A stretch of DNA of 64,000 nt from the NCBI RefSeq assembly GCF_035984415.1, contig NZ_CP130721.1, forward strand, positions 372,001 to 436,000. Direction: 5' to 3'. The notes beneath the pieces are model-generated. The model saw only the letters and a list, made by a program, of their open reading frames with translations. It did no database searches and was not told the DNA's origin. The DNA is from Streptomyces sp. NBC_01296. Its GTDB lineage: Bacteria; Actinomycetota; Actinomycetes; Streptomycetales; Streptomycetaceae. Made by a program: the position numbers and the translations under genes. Below, piece by piece: positions 8,236-16,196 of this stretch (position 1 is its first letter; every line of letters starts with the position of its first letter).

Positions 8236-9569
8236 ACGGGTTGGGTGTCCTCCTCCGACAGGTCCGATGCGGACGGGGTGGGCGTCGGTTCGGTGGAGGG
8301 TGCGGGTATTTGGAGGTCGGGGATCCCGGTGGACGGTGTCGTGGGGCCGGTCACGGGTGCGGTGGGGGTGTTGAGGCGGGCTTCCGGGTTGCGGTCCTCG
8401 GCGGATCCTTTCTGGTTGCCGCCGATGAGTACGCCGCCGAGCACGCAGGCGGCGATCAGGACGGCGACGCCGGCTCCGGTCAGCAGCCGCCGCCCGCCGC
8501 CGGTGGCTGCCGGCTCCTCGCCGCTGTCTGGGGGGCCGGTCTTCGCATCGGGGGAGTCCCGGGCGTCGCTGCTGTCGGCGGAGCTGACGGCCGGGCTGTC
8601 GGCCGACGGGGTGTCCGCGATCCCGCCCCCACCCGCCGTCGCCTTCCGGTCTCCCGCATGTTTTCCCTCGACGGCGTTCCGGGACGCGCCGGGCGCCAGG
8701 ATCTCCTCGCCTGCGCCCGCACCACCGTCCCGGTTCTCGTCGCCGTCCTGGTCCTCGCCGCCGTCCCGGCTGTCGTCGCCGCGCACGGCCGCACTGCCGC
8801 CGTCGTCTTCCTCTGCGCTGTCACCCGAGACACTCGTCGCGTCCGCTTCAGGGGCTTCGGCGTCCGGCGCCGGGCTGCCAGCGGTCCACAGGCGCAGGGC
8901 GTCCTGCTGCCGGGCGACGGTGTCGTGGAGCTCGGCGAGGCTGCCCACGAGTTCGCTGCCCGACCCCGCTGCGGCAGCCGCGTCCTCATCGGCGGTCTCG
9001 TCCGCGGCCTCGGACTGGGCCGCACCGTACGCCTTCAGCGTCGCGTCCCGCACCCGGCGCGCCTCGGCGACGTGCTGGCGCAGTACGTCGAGCTGGGCCG
9101 CGATGGTCTCCATCGGTCCGCCGGGAAAGTCCGTGGGCCCCGGGTCGGCTGACTGCTTCGCCGCCTCGTCCTGCAGCACGTCGATCCGGGCAAGGAGCAC
9201 CTTGATCAGACGGCCCATATCAGCGATGTCCTGCTGGGCCCGCTGCAGCGCCTCGCCCCATCCTGTGGCGGGCCGGCTCTCGGCCTTCGCAGTCATGGCC
9301 AGCTCGTGGAGGTGACGGGCCTTGGCCAGCATGGCCGCCCGGCCGCGGGCATCGCGCACGCGGTCCTTGACCACGCTGTTGAGCCGAGGCAGGGGAATGA
9401 CCTGGGCCCCCGACCGGTACTCGCCCCAGAGCGTCTTACCGCCCTCGTAGCTCTCGGCGAGGTCACGCAGGCTCATGCCGTCGGTCAGCTCCCGCAGGAA
9501 CCGAGCCAAAGCGTTGGCCGCCTCCGTCGCCCCCTTCGAGTCCCCTTGCGGGCGCCCTGCCTTGACCAT
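7746..9569 (-). CDS. single-pass membrane protein with C-terminal ricin-type lectin domain (607 aa)
   Basis: Residues 1-60 hold a helical, HTH-like segment (MSLRDLAESYEGGKTLWGEY) found in actinobacterial regulators with intracellular N-termini. A charged, coiled-coil-like region and an Asp/Glu-rich low-complexity stretch follow. One transmembrane helix (GAGVAVLIAACVLGGVLIGG) lies near residue 360. A Pro/Thr linker leads to a three-lobe ricin B lectin domain with repeated CLEIRR and QxW motifs (NQWSC, NQWTC, TQTWN). The topology implies a cytoplasmic N-terminus and an extracellular sugar-binding C-terminus. The ATG at 9569 follows AAGGGGGAG. It is divergent from the ricin-hydrolase gene, with TTGTCC sites between them. 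Confidence 0.85.
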   Translation of the reverse strand: MVKAGRPQGDSKGATEAANALARFLRELTDGMSLRDLAESYEGGKTLWGEYRSGAQVIPLPRLNSVVKDRVRDARGRAAMLAKARHLHELAMTAKAESRPATGWGEALQRAQQDIADMGRLIKVLLARIDVLQDEAAKQSADPGPTDFPGGPMETIAAQLDVLRQHVAEARRVRDATLKAYGAAQSEAADETADEDAAAAAGSGSELVGSLAELHDTVARQQDALRLWTAGSPAPDAEAPEADATSVSGDSAEEDDGGSAAVRGDDSRDGGEDQDGDENRDGGAGAGEEILAPGASRNAVEGKHAGDRKATAGGGGIADTPSADSPAVSSADSSDARDSPDAKTGPPDSGEEPAATGGGRRLLTGAGVAVLIAACVLGGVLIGGNQKGSAEDRNPEARLNTPTAPVTGPTTPSTGIPDLQIPAPSTEPTPTPSASDLSEEDTQPVAKPKSEGPSAVASRSQVPQPVPPASAVVGSGPRAWVNAGTQMCLEIRRSSGDDGATANQWSCNNSSSQKWSTTNPAGWTTLVHMDSGKCLEIRRDSVDDGAAANQWTCNGSATQSWRWQAQPGGGWSLVNANSGKCLTIRGQGDGVLATQQPCDGTPTQTWN

Positions 9570-9583
9570 CTCTCCCCCTTGCG

Positions 9584-9609
9584 TTGTCCGCGGACAATCC
9601 CTGTTGTCC
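9584..9609. promoter_or_regulatory. TTGTCC palindrome array between divergent ricin genes
   Basis: TTGTCCGCGGACAA at 9584-9597 is a perfect 14-bp palindrome. It is extended by a further TTGTCC at 9604-9609, so GGACAA and TTGTCC also form an inverted pair with a 6-bp spacer. The array sits 15 bp upstream of the membrane lectin gene's ATG and would be expected to block or control its transcription. The same core is upstream of the phospholipase gene. Confidence 0.65.
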
Positions 9610-9802
9610 ACTCCCGCCGAACCCCTGAACTGCCCAGATGCCGTACCGGACACCGGCCAACCCCGCCGCGCACCCAATCTGGGTGCAGTGCCCGGGCCCT
9701 GCCGTCCGCGAAGCCGCCGCGCGTTGCTGTCCCGTGCGCGATACCGGTTCCAGGCGACACAGAACAGGCCCCGGCAGCCGCCGTCCACCAGGGGGAGTCC
9801 AG

Positions 9803-10969
9803 TTGTCTCAAATACGTGTGCCGGTGGCCGTCGCGGTGGCGGCCGTCCTGGCCTGCCTCGTCGCCGCGTTCGTGACGGCGCCGCCCGCCCGCCCCGGCAT
9901 ACAGTCCGGCGGCACGATCGACATGGCGGCGGCATCGCTGCAGGCCAAGACCGGTGGCCCCATCACCCGCGAGCAGGTGATCCAGAGGGCCCAGTCGTGG
10001 GTGGACCAAAAGGTCCCCTACAGCCAGGCGAGTTCATGGCCCGAAAAAGCCACGGGGCGAGCATGGAGACAGGACTGCTCCGGGTTCGTCTCCATGGCCT
10101 GGATGCTCCCGGCCAGCGAGACCACCCAAACCCTCCCGGGTTCGGCCAAACAGATCAGCACCTCCGAACTCCGCCCCGGCGACATCCTGAACTCGCCGGC
10201 TCACGTGGTGCTCTTCGCCGGGTGGACCGACAAGGCGAAAGGCACCTTCACGTACTACCAGGAGAGCAACCCCCGCACCCCCACGAACAAATCGACCGGC
10301 AGCCTGAACGCCGACCGCCTCGCCGGCCACCCCCGCAACAGCTACACCGCGCTGCGCTACACCCGCATCGTCGACGACCCAGCCGAACCCGCCCCGGCGG
10401 CGCCCGCGTCGTCCCCCTCGGCACCACCGACGAAGACCGCCGTGCCCGAGCCCAAGGCGAAGCCGGCCGCCAAGCCGACCGCGAAGCCGAAGTCGGAGGG
10501 GCCGTCGGCGGTGGCGTCGAGGAGTCAGGTGCCGCAGCCTGTGCCGCCGGCTTCGGCGGTGGTGGGGTCGGGGCCGCGGGCGTGGGTGAACGCGGGTACG
10601 CAGATGTGCTTGGAGATCCGTCGCAGTTCGGGTGATGACGGGGCGACGGCGAACCAGTGGAGCTGCAACAACTCGTCCAGTCAGAAGTGGTCCACGACCA
10701 ACCCGGCCGGGTGGACGACGCTGGTGCACATGGATTCGGGGAAGTGTCTGGAGATCCGGCGTGATTCCGTGGATGACGGTGCTGCCGCGAATCAGTGGAC
10801 GTGCAATGGCTCGGCCACGCAGAGCTGGCGCTGGCAGGCTCAGCCGGGCGGTGGGTGGAGCCTGGTCAACGCGAATTCCGGGAAGTGCCTGACCATCCGG
10901 GGCCAGGGCGACGGTGTCCTGGCCACCCAGCAGCCCTGCGACGGCACCCCCACCCAAACCTGGAACTGA
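9803..10969 (+). CDS. secreted NlpC/P60-like wall hydrolase with ricin-type lectin domain (388 aa)
   Basis: The start is TTG at 9803, seven bases after AGGGGGA, followed at once by a signal sequence (VPVAVAVAAVLACLVAAFV). The catalytic domain (about residues 50-190) has the NlpC/P60-like Cys in RQDCSGFVSMAWML and a His in AHVVLFAGW, and closely parallels the hydrolase at 13602-15140. A Pro/Ala/Lys linker joins it to a ricin B domain identical to that of the divergent membrane protein. The likely job is cleavage of peptidoglycan stem peptides, targeted by the lectin to wall or surface glycans. It is probably followed by the lipoprotein gene on the same strand. Confidence 0.82.
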   Translation: MSQIRVPVAVAVAAVLACLVAAFVTAPPARPGIQSGGTIDMAAASLQAKTGGPITREQVIQRAQSWVDQKVPYSQASSWPEKATGRAWRQDCSGFVSMAWMLPASETTQTLPGSAKQISTSELRPGDILNSPAHVVLFAGWTDKAKGTFTYYQESNPRTPTNKSTGSLNADRLAGHPRNSYTALRYTRIVDDPAEPAPAAPASSPSAPPTKTAVPEPKAKPAAKPTAKPKSEGPSAVASRSQVPQPVPPASAVVGSGPRAWVNAGTQMCLEIRRSSGDDGATANQWSCNNSSSQKWSTTNPAGWTTLVHMDSGKCLEIRRDSVDDGAAANQWTCNGSATQSWRWQAQPGGGWSLVNANSGKCLTIRGQGDGVLATQQPCDGTPTQTWN

Positions 10970-10970
10970 A
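10480..10970 (+). repeat. 491-bp inverted repeat, copy B (ricin module)
   Basis: Partner of 7745-8235. The two copies flank a 2.2-kb segment that could invert by recombination. Inversion would swap catalytic or membrane N-terminal parts only between equal ricin ends, so both genes would remain intact. Confidence 0.9.
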
Positions 10971-11063
10971 GGCTCCGAGAACGCGCGGAGACGCGGGAGC
11001 CCGAGCCTGGCGCGGTTCGGACTACCGGCAGAAATCGAATGACACACGAAGGGAGACGCCCAA

Positions 11064-11948
11064 ATGACACATCTATCCCCGCAGCAGCATGCGACGTGGC
11101 GAAGGGGGCTGCGATCGGTCGCACTGGCGGCCGTGGTCTTCGTGGGCGCCGTCGCCTGTGGCGCAGGAGGGTCAGCGGACAAGCCGCCGGGAGGACAAGC
11201 GCCGCAGTCCGCCCGAACGACCTCGACCCCGGACAGGGAAAAGGAGCTGAACGCGCCGGTCGCTACGGGAATCGCCTCGCTGACCAGGGGCAACCTCACC
11301 CTGCTGGCCTTCTACGACCCCTCGACGGGCCGGCAGACCTTCGGCACGTGGCTGCCGCAGTACTCCGAGGAGAATCCGTGGAAGCGCTACAGCTTCTCGC
11401 CGGACTGGAAGCGGTACGCCTGGGTGAAAGACGGTGACCTGTTCGTCGGCAGCTTCACCGGCTCGGCGATGGTCTCGCGGTACGACGAGACACCGGGCAC
11501 AAAGATCGGTGGCAAGCCCACGTTCAACGGCGGCAAGCGCGCCTACCGCCAGCCCCGCTTCAGCGCGGACGGCAAAAAGATCTACGTCCTGGCCAACGAC
11601 GAGAAGGTGTACTCCGCCGACCCCGCCTCCCCGGACCAGCTCACCGAAGAAGCCACCCTCGAGCAGGGAAGTTTCTTCGGCGGCAGAAGCGAACTCCTCT
11701 GGGACCTTGCAGCCGACGGCAAAGTCGTCAAGCGGCCCGCTGCCGTGCACCCTGATCGGGGCGCTCAGGTAACCAGTCCGGACGGAACCAAGACACTCCT
11801 CTCCAACGGCGCCGGCTGGTTCCTCAAGACGAACGGCGCAACGGGCGACCCCGCGCTCGCCTTCGAAACGTTCACCGACGACACGAAGAAGCCCGTCGGA
11901 AGCGGACCCGACCCCGGCATGACCATCGACCTGATCGGGTGGTACTGA
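11064..11948 (+). CDS. secreted lipoprotein with TolB-like beta-propeller character (294 aa)
   Basis: A type II signal peptide ends in a lipobox VGAVACG with Cys near residue 32. The mature part has repeats of the kind RFSADGKKIYVLANDEKVYSA and VTSPDGTKTLLSNGAGWF, resembling WD40-like/TolB propeller blades with the DGK turn. No catalytic motif is seen. A GGGAG ribosome site precedes the ATG and a strong terminator follows. It may belong with the upstream ricin-hydrolase gene. Its role (perhaps sensing or scaffolding at the wall) is not known. Confidence 0.75.
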   Translation: MTHLSPQQHATWRRGLRSVALAAVVFVGAVACGAGGSADKPPGGQAPQSARTTSTPDREKELNAPVATGIASLTRGNLTLLAFYDPSTGRQTFGTWLPQYSEENPWKRYSFSPDWKRYAWVKDGDLFVGSFTGSAMVSRYDETPGTKIGGKPTFNGGKRAYRQPRFSADGKKIYVLANDEKVYSADPASPDQLTEEATLEQGSFFGGRSELLWDLAADGKVVKRPAAVHPDRGAQVTSPDGTKTLLSNGAGWFLKTNGATGDPALAFETFTDDTKKPVGSGPDPGMTIDLIGWY

Positions 11949-11962
11949 GCCGACCCCTTGGT

Positions 11963-12006
11963 CCGCCCCTCGTCCATCTGCGCAGCGTCAGATGGACGAG
12001 GGGCGG
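11963..12006 (+). terminator. rho-independent-like terminator
   Basis: An 18-bp perfect stem (CCGCCCCTCGTCCATCTG and its complement) with an 8-nt loop, 14 bp after the lipoprotein stop. With 12241-12274 it is the main content of the 348-bp gap 11949-12296, where I see no gene. Confidence 0.8.
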
Positions 12007-12240
12007 TCTCCATCGGAGATCGGCACGACTCGTACGGTCCCGCTGCGGCCTCTCTGTGAAGGCCCCCGAGACCCGCGCCCCGCGTCTGAGCCGCTCCCCG
12101 CCCGCCATGACCGGCGGCGGCTCCGTAGCCCTCGACGGGCGTACCAAAGCGGATCTTCCCACGTGCCCCGGCACCGTCTCGGTCCTCGTCAGCGAGTCGG
12201 TCGGACTGACACGCGACCCGTGGATGAGGCCTACAGCAGT

Positions 12241-12274
12241 GCGGCCGGGACGACGTGTTCGTCGTCCCGGCCGC
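12241..12274 (-). terminator. terminator hairpin for the Rpf/VCBS gene
   Basis: GCGGCCGGGACGAC and its perfect complement enclose a 6-nt loop. It lies 22 bp beyond the stop of the minus-strand gene ending at 12297 and may act in both directions. Confidence 0.7.
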
Positions 12275-12296
12275 TCAGGTGGGCGTTCTGCTGTGG

Positions 12297-13122
12297 CTAC
12301 TCGAAGGAGAGGGAGCCCTGGCCGGGCTGGCTGAGGTAGTTCTGCCAGCCGGAGGAGAGGGGGAGGTTGGCGCCGAAGCTGGTGCCGGAGCCGAGGTGGG
12401 TGGCGACGGTGCCGTCGGTGCCCTGGATGATCAGGTCGGCCTTGCCGTCGCCGTTGATGTCCGCGTAGTAGAGCCGGCCTTGGCCGGGCTGGCTGAGGTA
12501 GTTCTGCCACCCGGAGGACAGGGGGAGGTTGGCGCCGAAGCTGGTGCCGGAGCCGAGGTGGGTGGCGATTGTCCCGTCGGTGCCCTGGATGACCAGGTCG
12601 GCTTTGCCGTCGCCGTTGATGTCGGGGAAGGACAGGCGGCCTTGGCCGGGCTGGCTGAGGTAGTTCTGCCACCCGGAGGACAGGGGGAGGTTGGCGCCGA
12701 AGCTGGTGCCGGAGCCGAGGTGGGTGGCGATTGTCCCGTCGGTGCCCTGGATGACCAGGTCGGCTTTGCCGTCGCCGTTGATGTCGGGGAAGGACAGCCG
12801 GCCCTGGCCGGGCTGGCCGAGGTAGTTCTGCCAGCCCGAGGAGATCGGGACGCTCGCACCGAAGCTGGTGCCGGATCCGTTGTTGAAGCGGACGCCGAGC
12901 GTGCCGTCGGTGCCGAGGACGAGCAGGTCCTTCTTTCCGTCGCCGTTGATGTCGGCGTAGTACAGCCGGCCCTGACCCGCGCCGCCGAGGTAGTTCTGCC
13001 AGCCGGCGCTGACCGTGGTGCTCGCACCGAAGCTCGTTCCGGAACCGGGCCGGAGTCCGATCGTCCCATCCGTGCTCAACACCATCAGATCGGCCTTGCC
13101 GTCACCGGTGATGTCCGCGCGG
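12297..13122 (-). repeat. 826-bp direct repeat, copy A (VCBS module)
   Basis: This copy is indistinguishable by eye from 13602-14427 at a constant offset of 1305 bp, from the CTACTCGAAGG at the stop codon to ATGTCCGCGCGG at the module border. Inside each copy a 162-bp unit is itself tandemly repeated, two central units being nearly the same. Confidence 0.9.
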
Positions 13123-13502
13123 GTGGAGGCGGGAGGGTACGGGTCGGCGTGGTCGTCGCCGAGGCCGGCTTTGGGGCCACAGGTGGGCCATGCTCCCTGG
13201 CCCTGGGAGGCGAGCACCTTTTCGGCGATGAGGATCTGTTGCTGCTTGGTGGCCAGATCGGCGCGGGCGGCGTAGTCCGCTCCGCCGTAGGAGTTCCAGG
13301 TGCCGGCGGTGAACTGCAGTCCGCCGTAGAAGCCGTTGCCGGTGTTGATGGACCAGTTGCCGCCGCTCTCGCAGCTGGCGACCTTGTCCCAGGTGGTGAC
13401 GGACGCGGCCTGCGCGGTGCCGGAGCCGAGCAGCGGCAGGAGCGCCAAGGGGGCGGCGGCCAGGGCGAACAAGGCCTTGCGGACGCGGGGCGATATGGAC
13501 AC
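12297..13502 (-). CDS. secreted Rpf-like transglycosylase with five FG-GAP/VCBS repeats (401 aa)
   Basis: A signal peptide (LFALAAAPLALLPLLG, then AQA cleavage) is followed by a resuscitation-promoting-factor-like lysozyme domain at about residues 33-110: TTWDKVASCESGGNW with the catalytic Glu, then GFYGGLQFTAGTWNSYGG. After a short linker come five 54-residue repeats, each starting D-I-N/T-GDGK-x-DL (a calcium-loop-like FG-GAP/VCBS signature) and ending SGWQNYL. The enzyme should cleave glycan strands in the wall, with the repeats acting as a propeller-like adhesion or spacing module. The repeat part is identical to that of the next gene. Confidence 0.88.
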   Translation of the reverse strand: MSISPRVRKALFALAAAPLALLPLLGSGTAQAASVTTWDKVASCESGGNWSINTGNGFYGGLQFTAGTWNSYGGADYAARADLATKQQQILIAEKVLASQGQGAWPTCGPKAGLGDDHADPYPPASTRADITGDGKADLMVLSTDGTIGLRPGSGTSFGASTTVSAGWQNYLGGAGQGRLYYADINGDGKKDLLVLGTDGTLGVRFNNGSGTSFGASVPISSGWQNYLGQPGQGRLSFPDINGDGKADLVIQGTDGTIATHLGSGTSFGANLPLSSGWQNYLSQPGQGRLSFPDINGDGKADLVIQGTDGTIATHLGSGTSFGANLPLSSGWQNYLSQPGQGRLYYADINGDGKADLIIQGTDGTVATHLGSGTSFGANLPLSSGWQNYLSQPGQGSLSFE

Positions 13503-13562
13503 AGGGTTCTTCCCATCAGGGAGCAGGTGCGCCGGGCTGGACAGGGCGGGCAGGCCGATGCT

Positions 13563-13588
13563 CCGGGGGGACGGTGCAGTCCCCCCGG
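13563..13588 (-). terminator. terminator hairpin for the NlpC/P60-VCBS gene
   Basis: CCGGGGGGAC, a 6-nt loop, then GTCCCCCCGG: a perfect 10-bp stem 14 bp downstream of the minus-strand stop at 13602. Confidence 0.75.
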
Positions 13589-13601
13589 AACACGGGGTCG
13601 A

Positions 13602-14427
13602 CTACTCGAAGGAGAGGGAGCCCTGGCCGGGCTGGCTGAGGTAGTTCTGCCAGCCGGAGGAGAGGGGGAGGTTGGCGCCGAAGCTGGTGCCGGAGCCGAG
13701 GTGGGTGGCGACGGTGCCGTCGGTGCCCTGGATGATCAGGTCGGCCTTGCCGTCGCCGTTGATGTCCGCGTAGTAGAGCCGGCCTTGGCCGGGCTGGCTG
13801 AGGTAGTTCTGCCACCCGGAGGACAGGGGGAGGTTGGCGCCGAAGCTGGTGCCGGAGCCGAGGTGGGTGGCGATTGTCCCGTCGGTGCCCTGGATGACCA
13901 GGTCGGCTTTGCCGTCGCCGTTGATGTCGGGGAAGGACAGGCGGCCTTGGCCGGGCTGGCTGAGGTAGTTCTGCCACCCGGAGGACAGGGGGAGGTTGGC
14001 GCCGAAGCTGGTGCCGGAGCCGAGGTGGGTGGCGATTGTCCCGTCGGTGCCCTGGATGACCAGGTCGGCTTTGCCGTCGCCGTTGATGTCGGGGAAGGAC
14101 AGCCGGCCCTGGCCGGGCTGGCCGAGGTAGTTCTGCCAGCCCGAGGAGATCGGGACGCTCGCACCGAAGCTGGTGCCGGATCCGTTGTTGAAGCGGACGC
14201 CGAGCGTGCCGTCGGTGCCGAGGACGAGCAGGTCCTTCTTTCCGTCGCCGTTGATGTCGGCGTAGTACAGCCGGCCCTGACCCGCGCCGCCGAGGTAGTT
14301 CTGCCAGCCGGCGCTGACCGTGGTGCTCGCACCGAAGCTCGTTCCGGAACCGGGCCGGAGTCCGATCGTCCCATCCGTGCTCAACACCATCAGATCGGCC
14401 TTGCCGTCACCGGTGATGTCCGCGCGG
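13602..14427 (-). repeat. 826-bp direct repeat, copy B (VCBS module)
   Basis: Partner of 12297-13122. Direct orientation means homologous recombination would delete 1305 bp and fuse the NlpC/P60-like N-terminus to the surviving VCBS end, losing the Rpf-like domain. Confidence 0.9.
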
Positions 14428-15140
14428 CTGCTGGTGTCCTGGATGTTGTCGTAGCGGCGGGGGCTGAAGGTGCCGTGGCCGCTGTAGTAGGGGTAGGGGA
14501 TGCTGTGGCGGACTGCGCCGCTGCTGCCGGACTCCTCCAACGCGTCGTACGTGGAGTGATCGGAGCTGGTCCATCCGTTGAAGATGACGACATGGCCGCT
14601 GGCGCCCGAGTCGGGGTTGAGGAGGATGTCGCCCGGCTTGAGGGACTCCTTCGCGATGGAGGAGGTGTAGTTCAGCAGGGTGCCGGTGGTCTCACCCCAG
14701 TTGGTCCCGCTGGAGGCGTTCAGGTGCCAGGCCATGGAGACGAAGCCGGAGCAGTCAGTTCGGTACTTGCCGTTGGAGTCCGTGCGGTAGCTGGTCATGC
14801 TGTACGGCACGCCTGCGTCGACCCATGACTGGGCCCGGTCGATGACCTCCGCCCGGCTGATGCTGCCGCCTGCCGAGGAATCCGCGGCCAGAGTGGCGAA
14901 GGAACCGACAGCTGCGGGTGCCGCGACCTTCCCCGAACTGGCGGCTGCGGCCAGCTGCGCCGCCGAGGCGGTCGTCGGGTTGGGAACGGTCGGGGTGAAG
15001 TGGGTCAGAAAGCCCGGGTTCGCCGTGCTGGACGCGGCGGCGGACGGCGTCGGGGTATCGGCGACGGCTTGGCCGAGCGTCGCGGCGGTGACCGCGCCGG
15101 CAACCGCTATGGACAGGGCGAGGCGACTGATCATGCGCAT
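13602..15140 (-). CDS. secreted NlpC/P60-like hydrolase with five FG-GAP/VCBS repeats (512 aa)
   Basis: The ATG at 15140 lies a suitable distance after AAGGA and opens a signal peptide (ALSIAVAGAVTAATLGQAVA). A Ser/Ala-rich spacer leads to the catalytic domain (about residues 95-235), with Cys in KYRTDCSGFVSMAWHL and His in SGHVVIFNGW, the same enzyme type as the ricin-linked hydrolase at 9803. The C-terminal 275 residues are the same VCBS module as in the downstream Rpf-like gene. Both hydrolases may thus be aimed at the same surface. An upstream start at 15479 in this frame is rejected because it lacks any signal or ribosome site. Confidence 0.85.
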   Translation of the reverse strand: MRMISRLALSIAVAGAVTAATLGQAVADTPTPSAAASSTANPGFLTHFTPTVPNPTTASAAQLAAAASSGKVAAPAAVGSFATLAADSSAGGSISRAEVIDRAQSWVDAGVPYSMTSYRTDSNGKYRTDCSGFVSMAWHLNASSGTNWGETTGTLLNYTSSIAKESLKPGDILLNPDSGASGHVVIFNGWTSSDHSTYDALEESGSSGAVRHSIPYPYYSGHGTFSPRRYDNIQDTSSRADITGDGKADLMVLSTDGTIGLRPGSGTSFGASTTVSAGWQNYLGGAGQGRLYYADINGDGKKDLLVLGTDGTLGVRFNNGSGTSFGASVPISSGWQNYLGQPGQGRLSFPDINGDGKADLVIQGTDGTIATHLGSGTSFGANLPLSSGWQNYLSQPGQGRLSFPDINGDGKADLVIQGTDGTIATHLGSGTSFGANLPLSSGWQNYLSQPGQGRLYYADINGDGKADLIIQGTDGTVATHLGSGTSFGANLPLSSGWQNYLSQPGQGSLSFE

Positions 15141-15348
15141 GTCAGAATCCTTGGTGAGAGCAAGCAGCGGAGGTTCTCCGGGTACCGGAGATCCAAGAGG
15201 CGGAACTGCAAAGAGAGTGGGAGGGATCGCTGTCCTGCAGGTGCAGCGATCCGGAGGATCGTGAACGCCGGGAGAGGGGGCGCGATGCGCCCTCCTGGAG
15301 CGAGGCCGTGGCGCGGAGTCCCGGCCTTCGGCTTCAGCCCGCGGGACG

Positions 15349-15618
15349 TCAGTCGGAAGTGGGCCCGACGACGTATCCGAGGCGGCCGATGGGGGCTTCG
15401 GCGTTCGACAGGAGACCGTGGGCCCGGTCCGCCGCGACGGCTTCGGTTTCGGCACGGACGAACAGGGCGAGCGAAACACCGTGCGGCACGGCGCGGGCGC
15501 GGATGTGTTCCACGGCGTGGTCCGCGTGGGCGTACGCCCAGAGGAGGTCCTGTATCAGGTGGGCGTCCGTATGGGTGCCCGCGCTACCGGCCGCGCTGAG
15601 AAGGTGAGCTTGGACCAA
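15349..15618 (-). CDS. small protein of unknown function downstream of the GIGWD peptide gene (about 89 aa)
   Basis: The frame reads like a real soluble protein: LIQDLLWAYAHADHAVEHIR, then GVSLALFVRAETEAVAADRA, ending GYVVGPTSD. There is no ATG; a TTG at 15618 with GAGG about 9 bp upstream is the best start. Translation would then begin just after the peptide gene's stop at 15630, so the two are probably coupled. The alternating hydrophobic pattern suggests a small alpha/beta fold. I do not recognise the family; its position suggests a partner (immunity, export or processing) for the peptide, which is inference. Confidence 0.55.
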   Translation of the reverse strand: MVQAHLLSAAGSAGTHTDAHLIQDLLWAYAHADHAVEHIRARAVPHGVSLALFVRAETEAVAADRAHGLLSNAEAPIGRLGYVVGPTSD

Positions 15619-15629
15619 TCGCAACAGCC

Positions 15630-15884
15630 TCAGTCCCAACCGATGCCGTCGCCGAGGGATGCGCCGGTGGGCGCCCCGACCGACGCCCCGACGCTGTCCC
15701 ATCCGATGCCGCCGCCAAGCGGCCGACCGGACGCGGTCGCCGTCACGGTGGACACCGGCTTGCCGTCCCAGCCGATCCCCGTGAGGCCGGTGGCGAATGC
15801 TCTGTTCAGCGCGACGGGTGCAGCAAGCGCGGACAGCGTCAGCGCAAGGGCGGCAGGAGCGAGCAAGCGAGTGGTCCAAGACAT
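15630..15884 (-). CDS. small secreted peptide with three GIGWD motifs (84 aa)
   Basis: An N-terminal signal peptide (LLAPAALALTLSALAAPVAL) occupies residues 6-25. The remainder is Gly/Ser/Thr-rich and contains GIGWD three times, spaced about 23 residues apart, with the last copy forming the exact C-terminus. There is no catalytic domain. Repeated short identical motifs in a secreted precursor are the pattern of peptide pheromones or multi-core RiPP precursors, but no modifying enzyme is next to it. It is divergent from a TrmB/LuxR-type regulator. The ATG at 15884 follows GGGGGACC. Confidence 0.7.
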   Translation of the reverse strand: MSWTTRLLAPAALALTLSALAAPVALNRAFATGLTGIGWDGKPVSTVTATASGRPLGGGIGWDSVGASVGAPTGASLGDGIGWD

Positions 15885-16051
15885 GGCGGTCCCCCGGGAT
15901 GGCCGTGCGGCGATGAGGTGGAGTGCGACGCGTGACGAGTGACGAGTGCGGATCAGCGGCCAGGTGGCCCGGTGGGATCCGTGCTCCCCGCCGCCCTTCT
16001 GGTGAGCACCATCCTGTTCGAGCGAACCGTCGTCCGGAAGGCGTTCATTCT

Positions 16052-16080
16052 GGCAGCATGCGGCTTGACCGCATGCTGCC
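16052..16080. promoter_or_regulatory. 12-bp perfect inverted repeat between peptide and LuxR genes
   Basis: GGCAGCATGCGG, loop CTTGA, then the perfect complement. It lies upstream of both divergent genes, so it is not a 3' terminator of either. It could be an operator for the LuxR-type protein or an attenuator in a long leader. Confidence 0.45.
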
Positions 16081-16196
16081 AAGTCGCCCTGAGCAACTGA
16101 TGGTTCGCGTGCGCTTGTGGTTCACTTCCGCGCCCTGAGATGATCTCGCAGCAGACGGCACCTTGGTCTGTTCGATGCAGCTGGGGGGCTGAACGC

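Noticed and set aside
7704..9315. Long plus-strand frames opposite the membrane lectin gene.
   Set aside because: They contain no domain and lie antisense to a gene with a clear ricin domain, TM helix and ribosome site.
12297..14427. The repeated 162-bp units as a possible CRISPR array.
   Set aside because: The units are in-frame coding repeats of 54 residues with no spacers between them; no cas gene is present. No CRISPR array was seen elsewhere in the window.
12255..14828. A very long open frame (857 codons) on the plus strand.
   Set aside because: It is the mirror of the VCBS repeats on the minus strand. Its own sequence is a monotonous Gly/Val/Ala repeat with no ribosome site, and the minus-strand proteins have signal peptides, catalytic motifs and terminators.
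15140..15479. An upstream start for the NlpC/P60-VCBS protein.
   Set aside because: The extension is Pro/Arg-rich, lacks a ribosome site and would bury the signal peptide, whose own ATG at 15140 has AAGGA upstream.
15618..15879. The full 176-codon frame ending at 15349 as one gene.
   Set aside because: Its first 85 codons overlap the GIGWD peptide gene out of frame and look like shadow sequence; only the last 89 read as protein.
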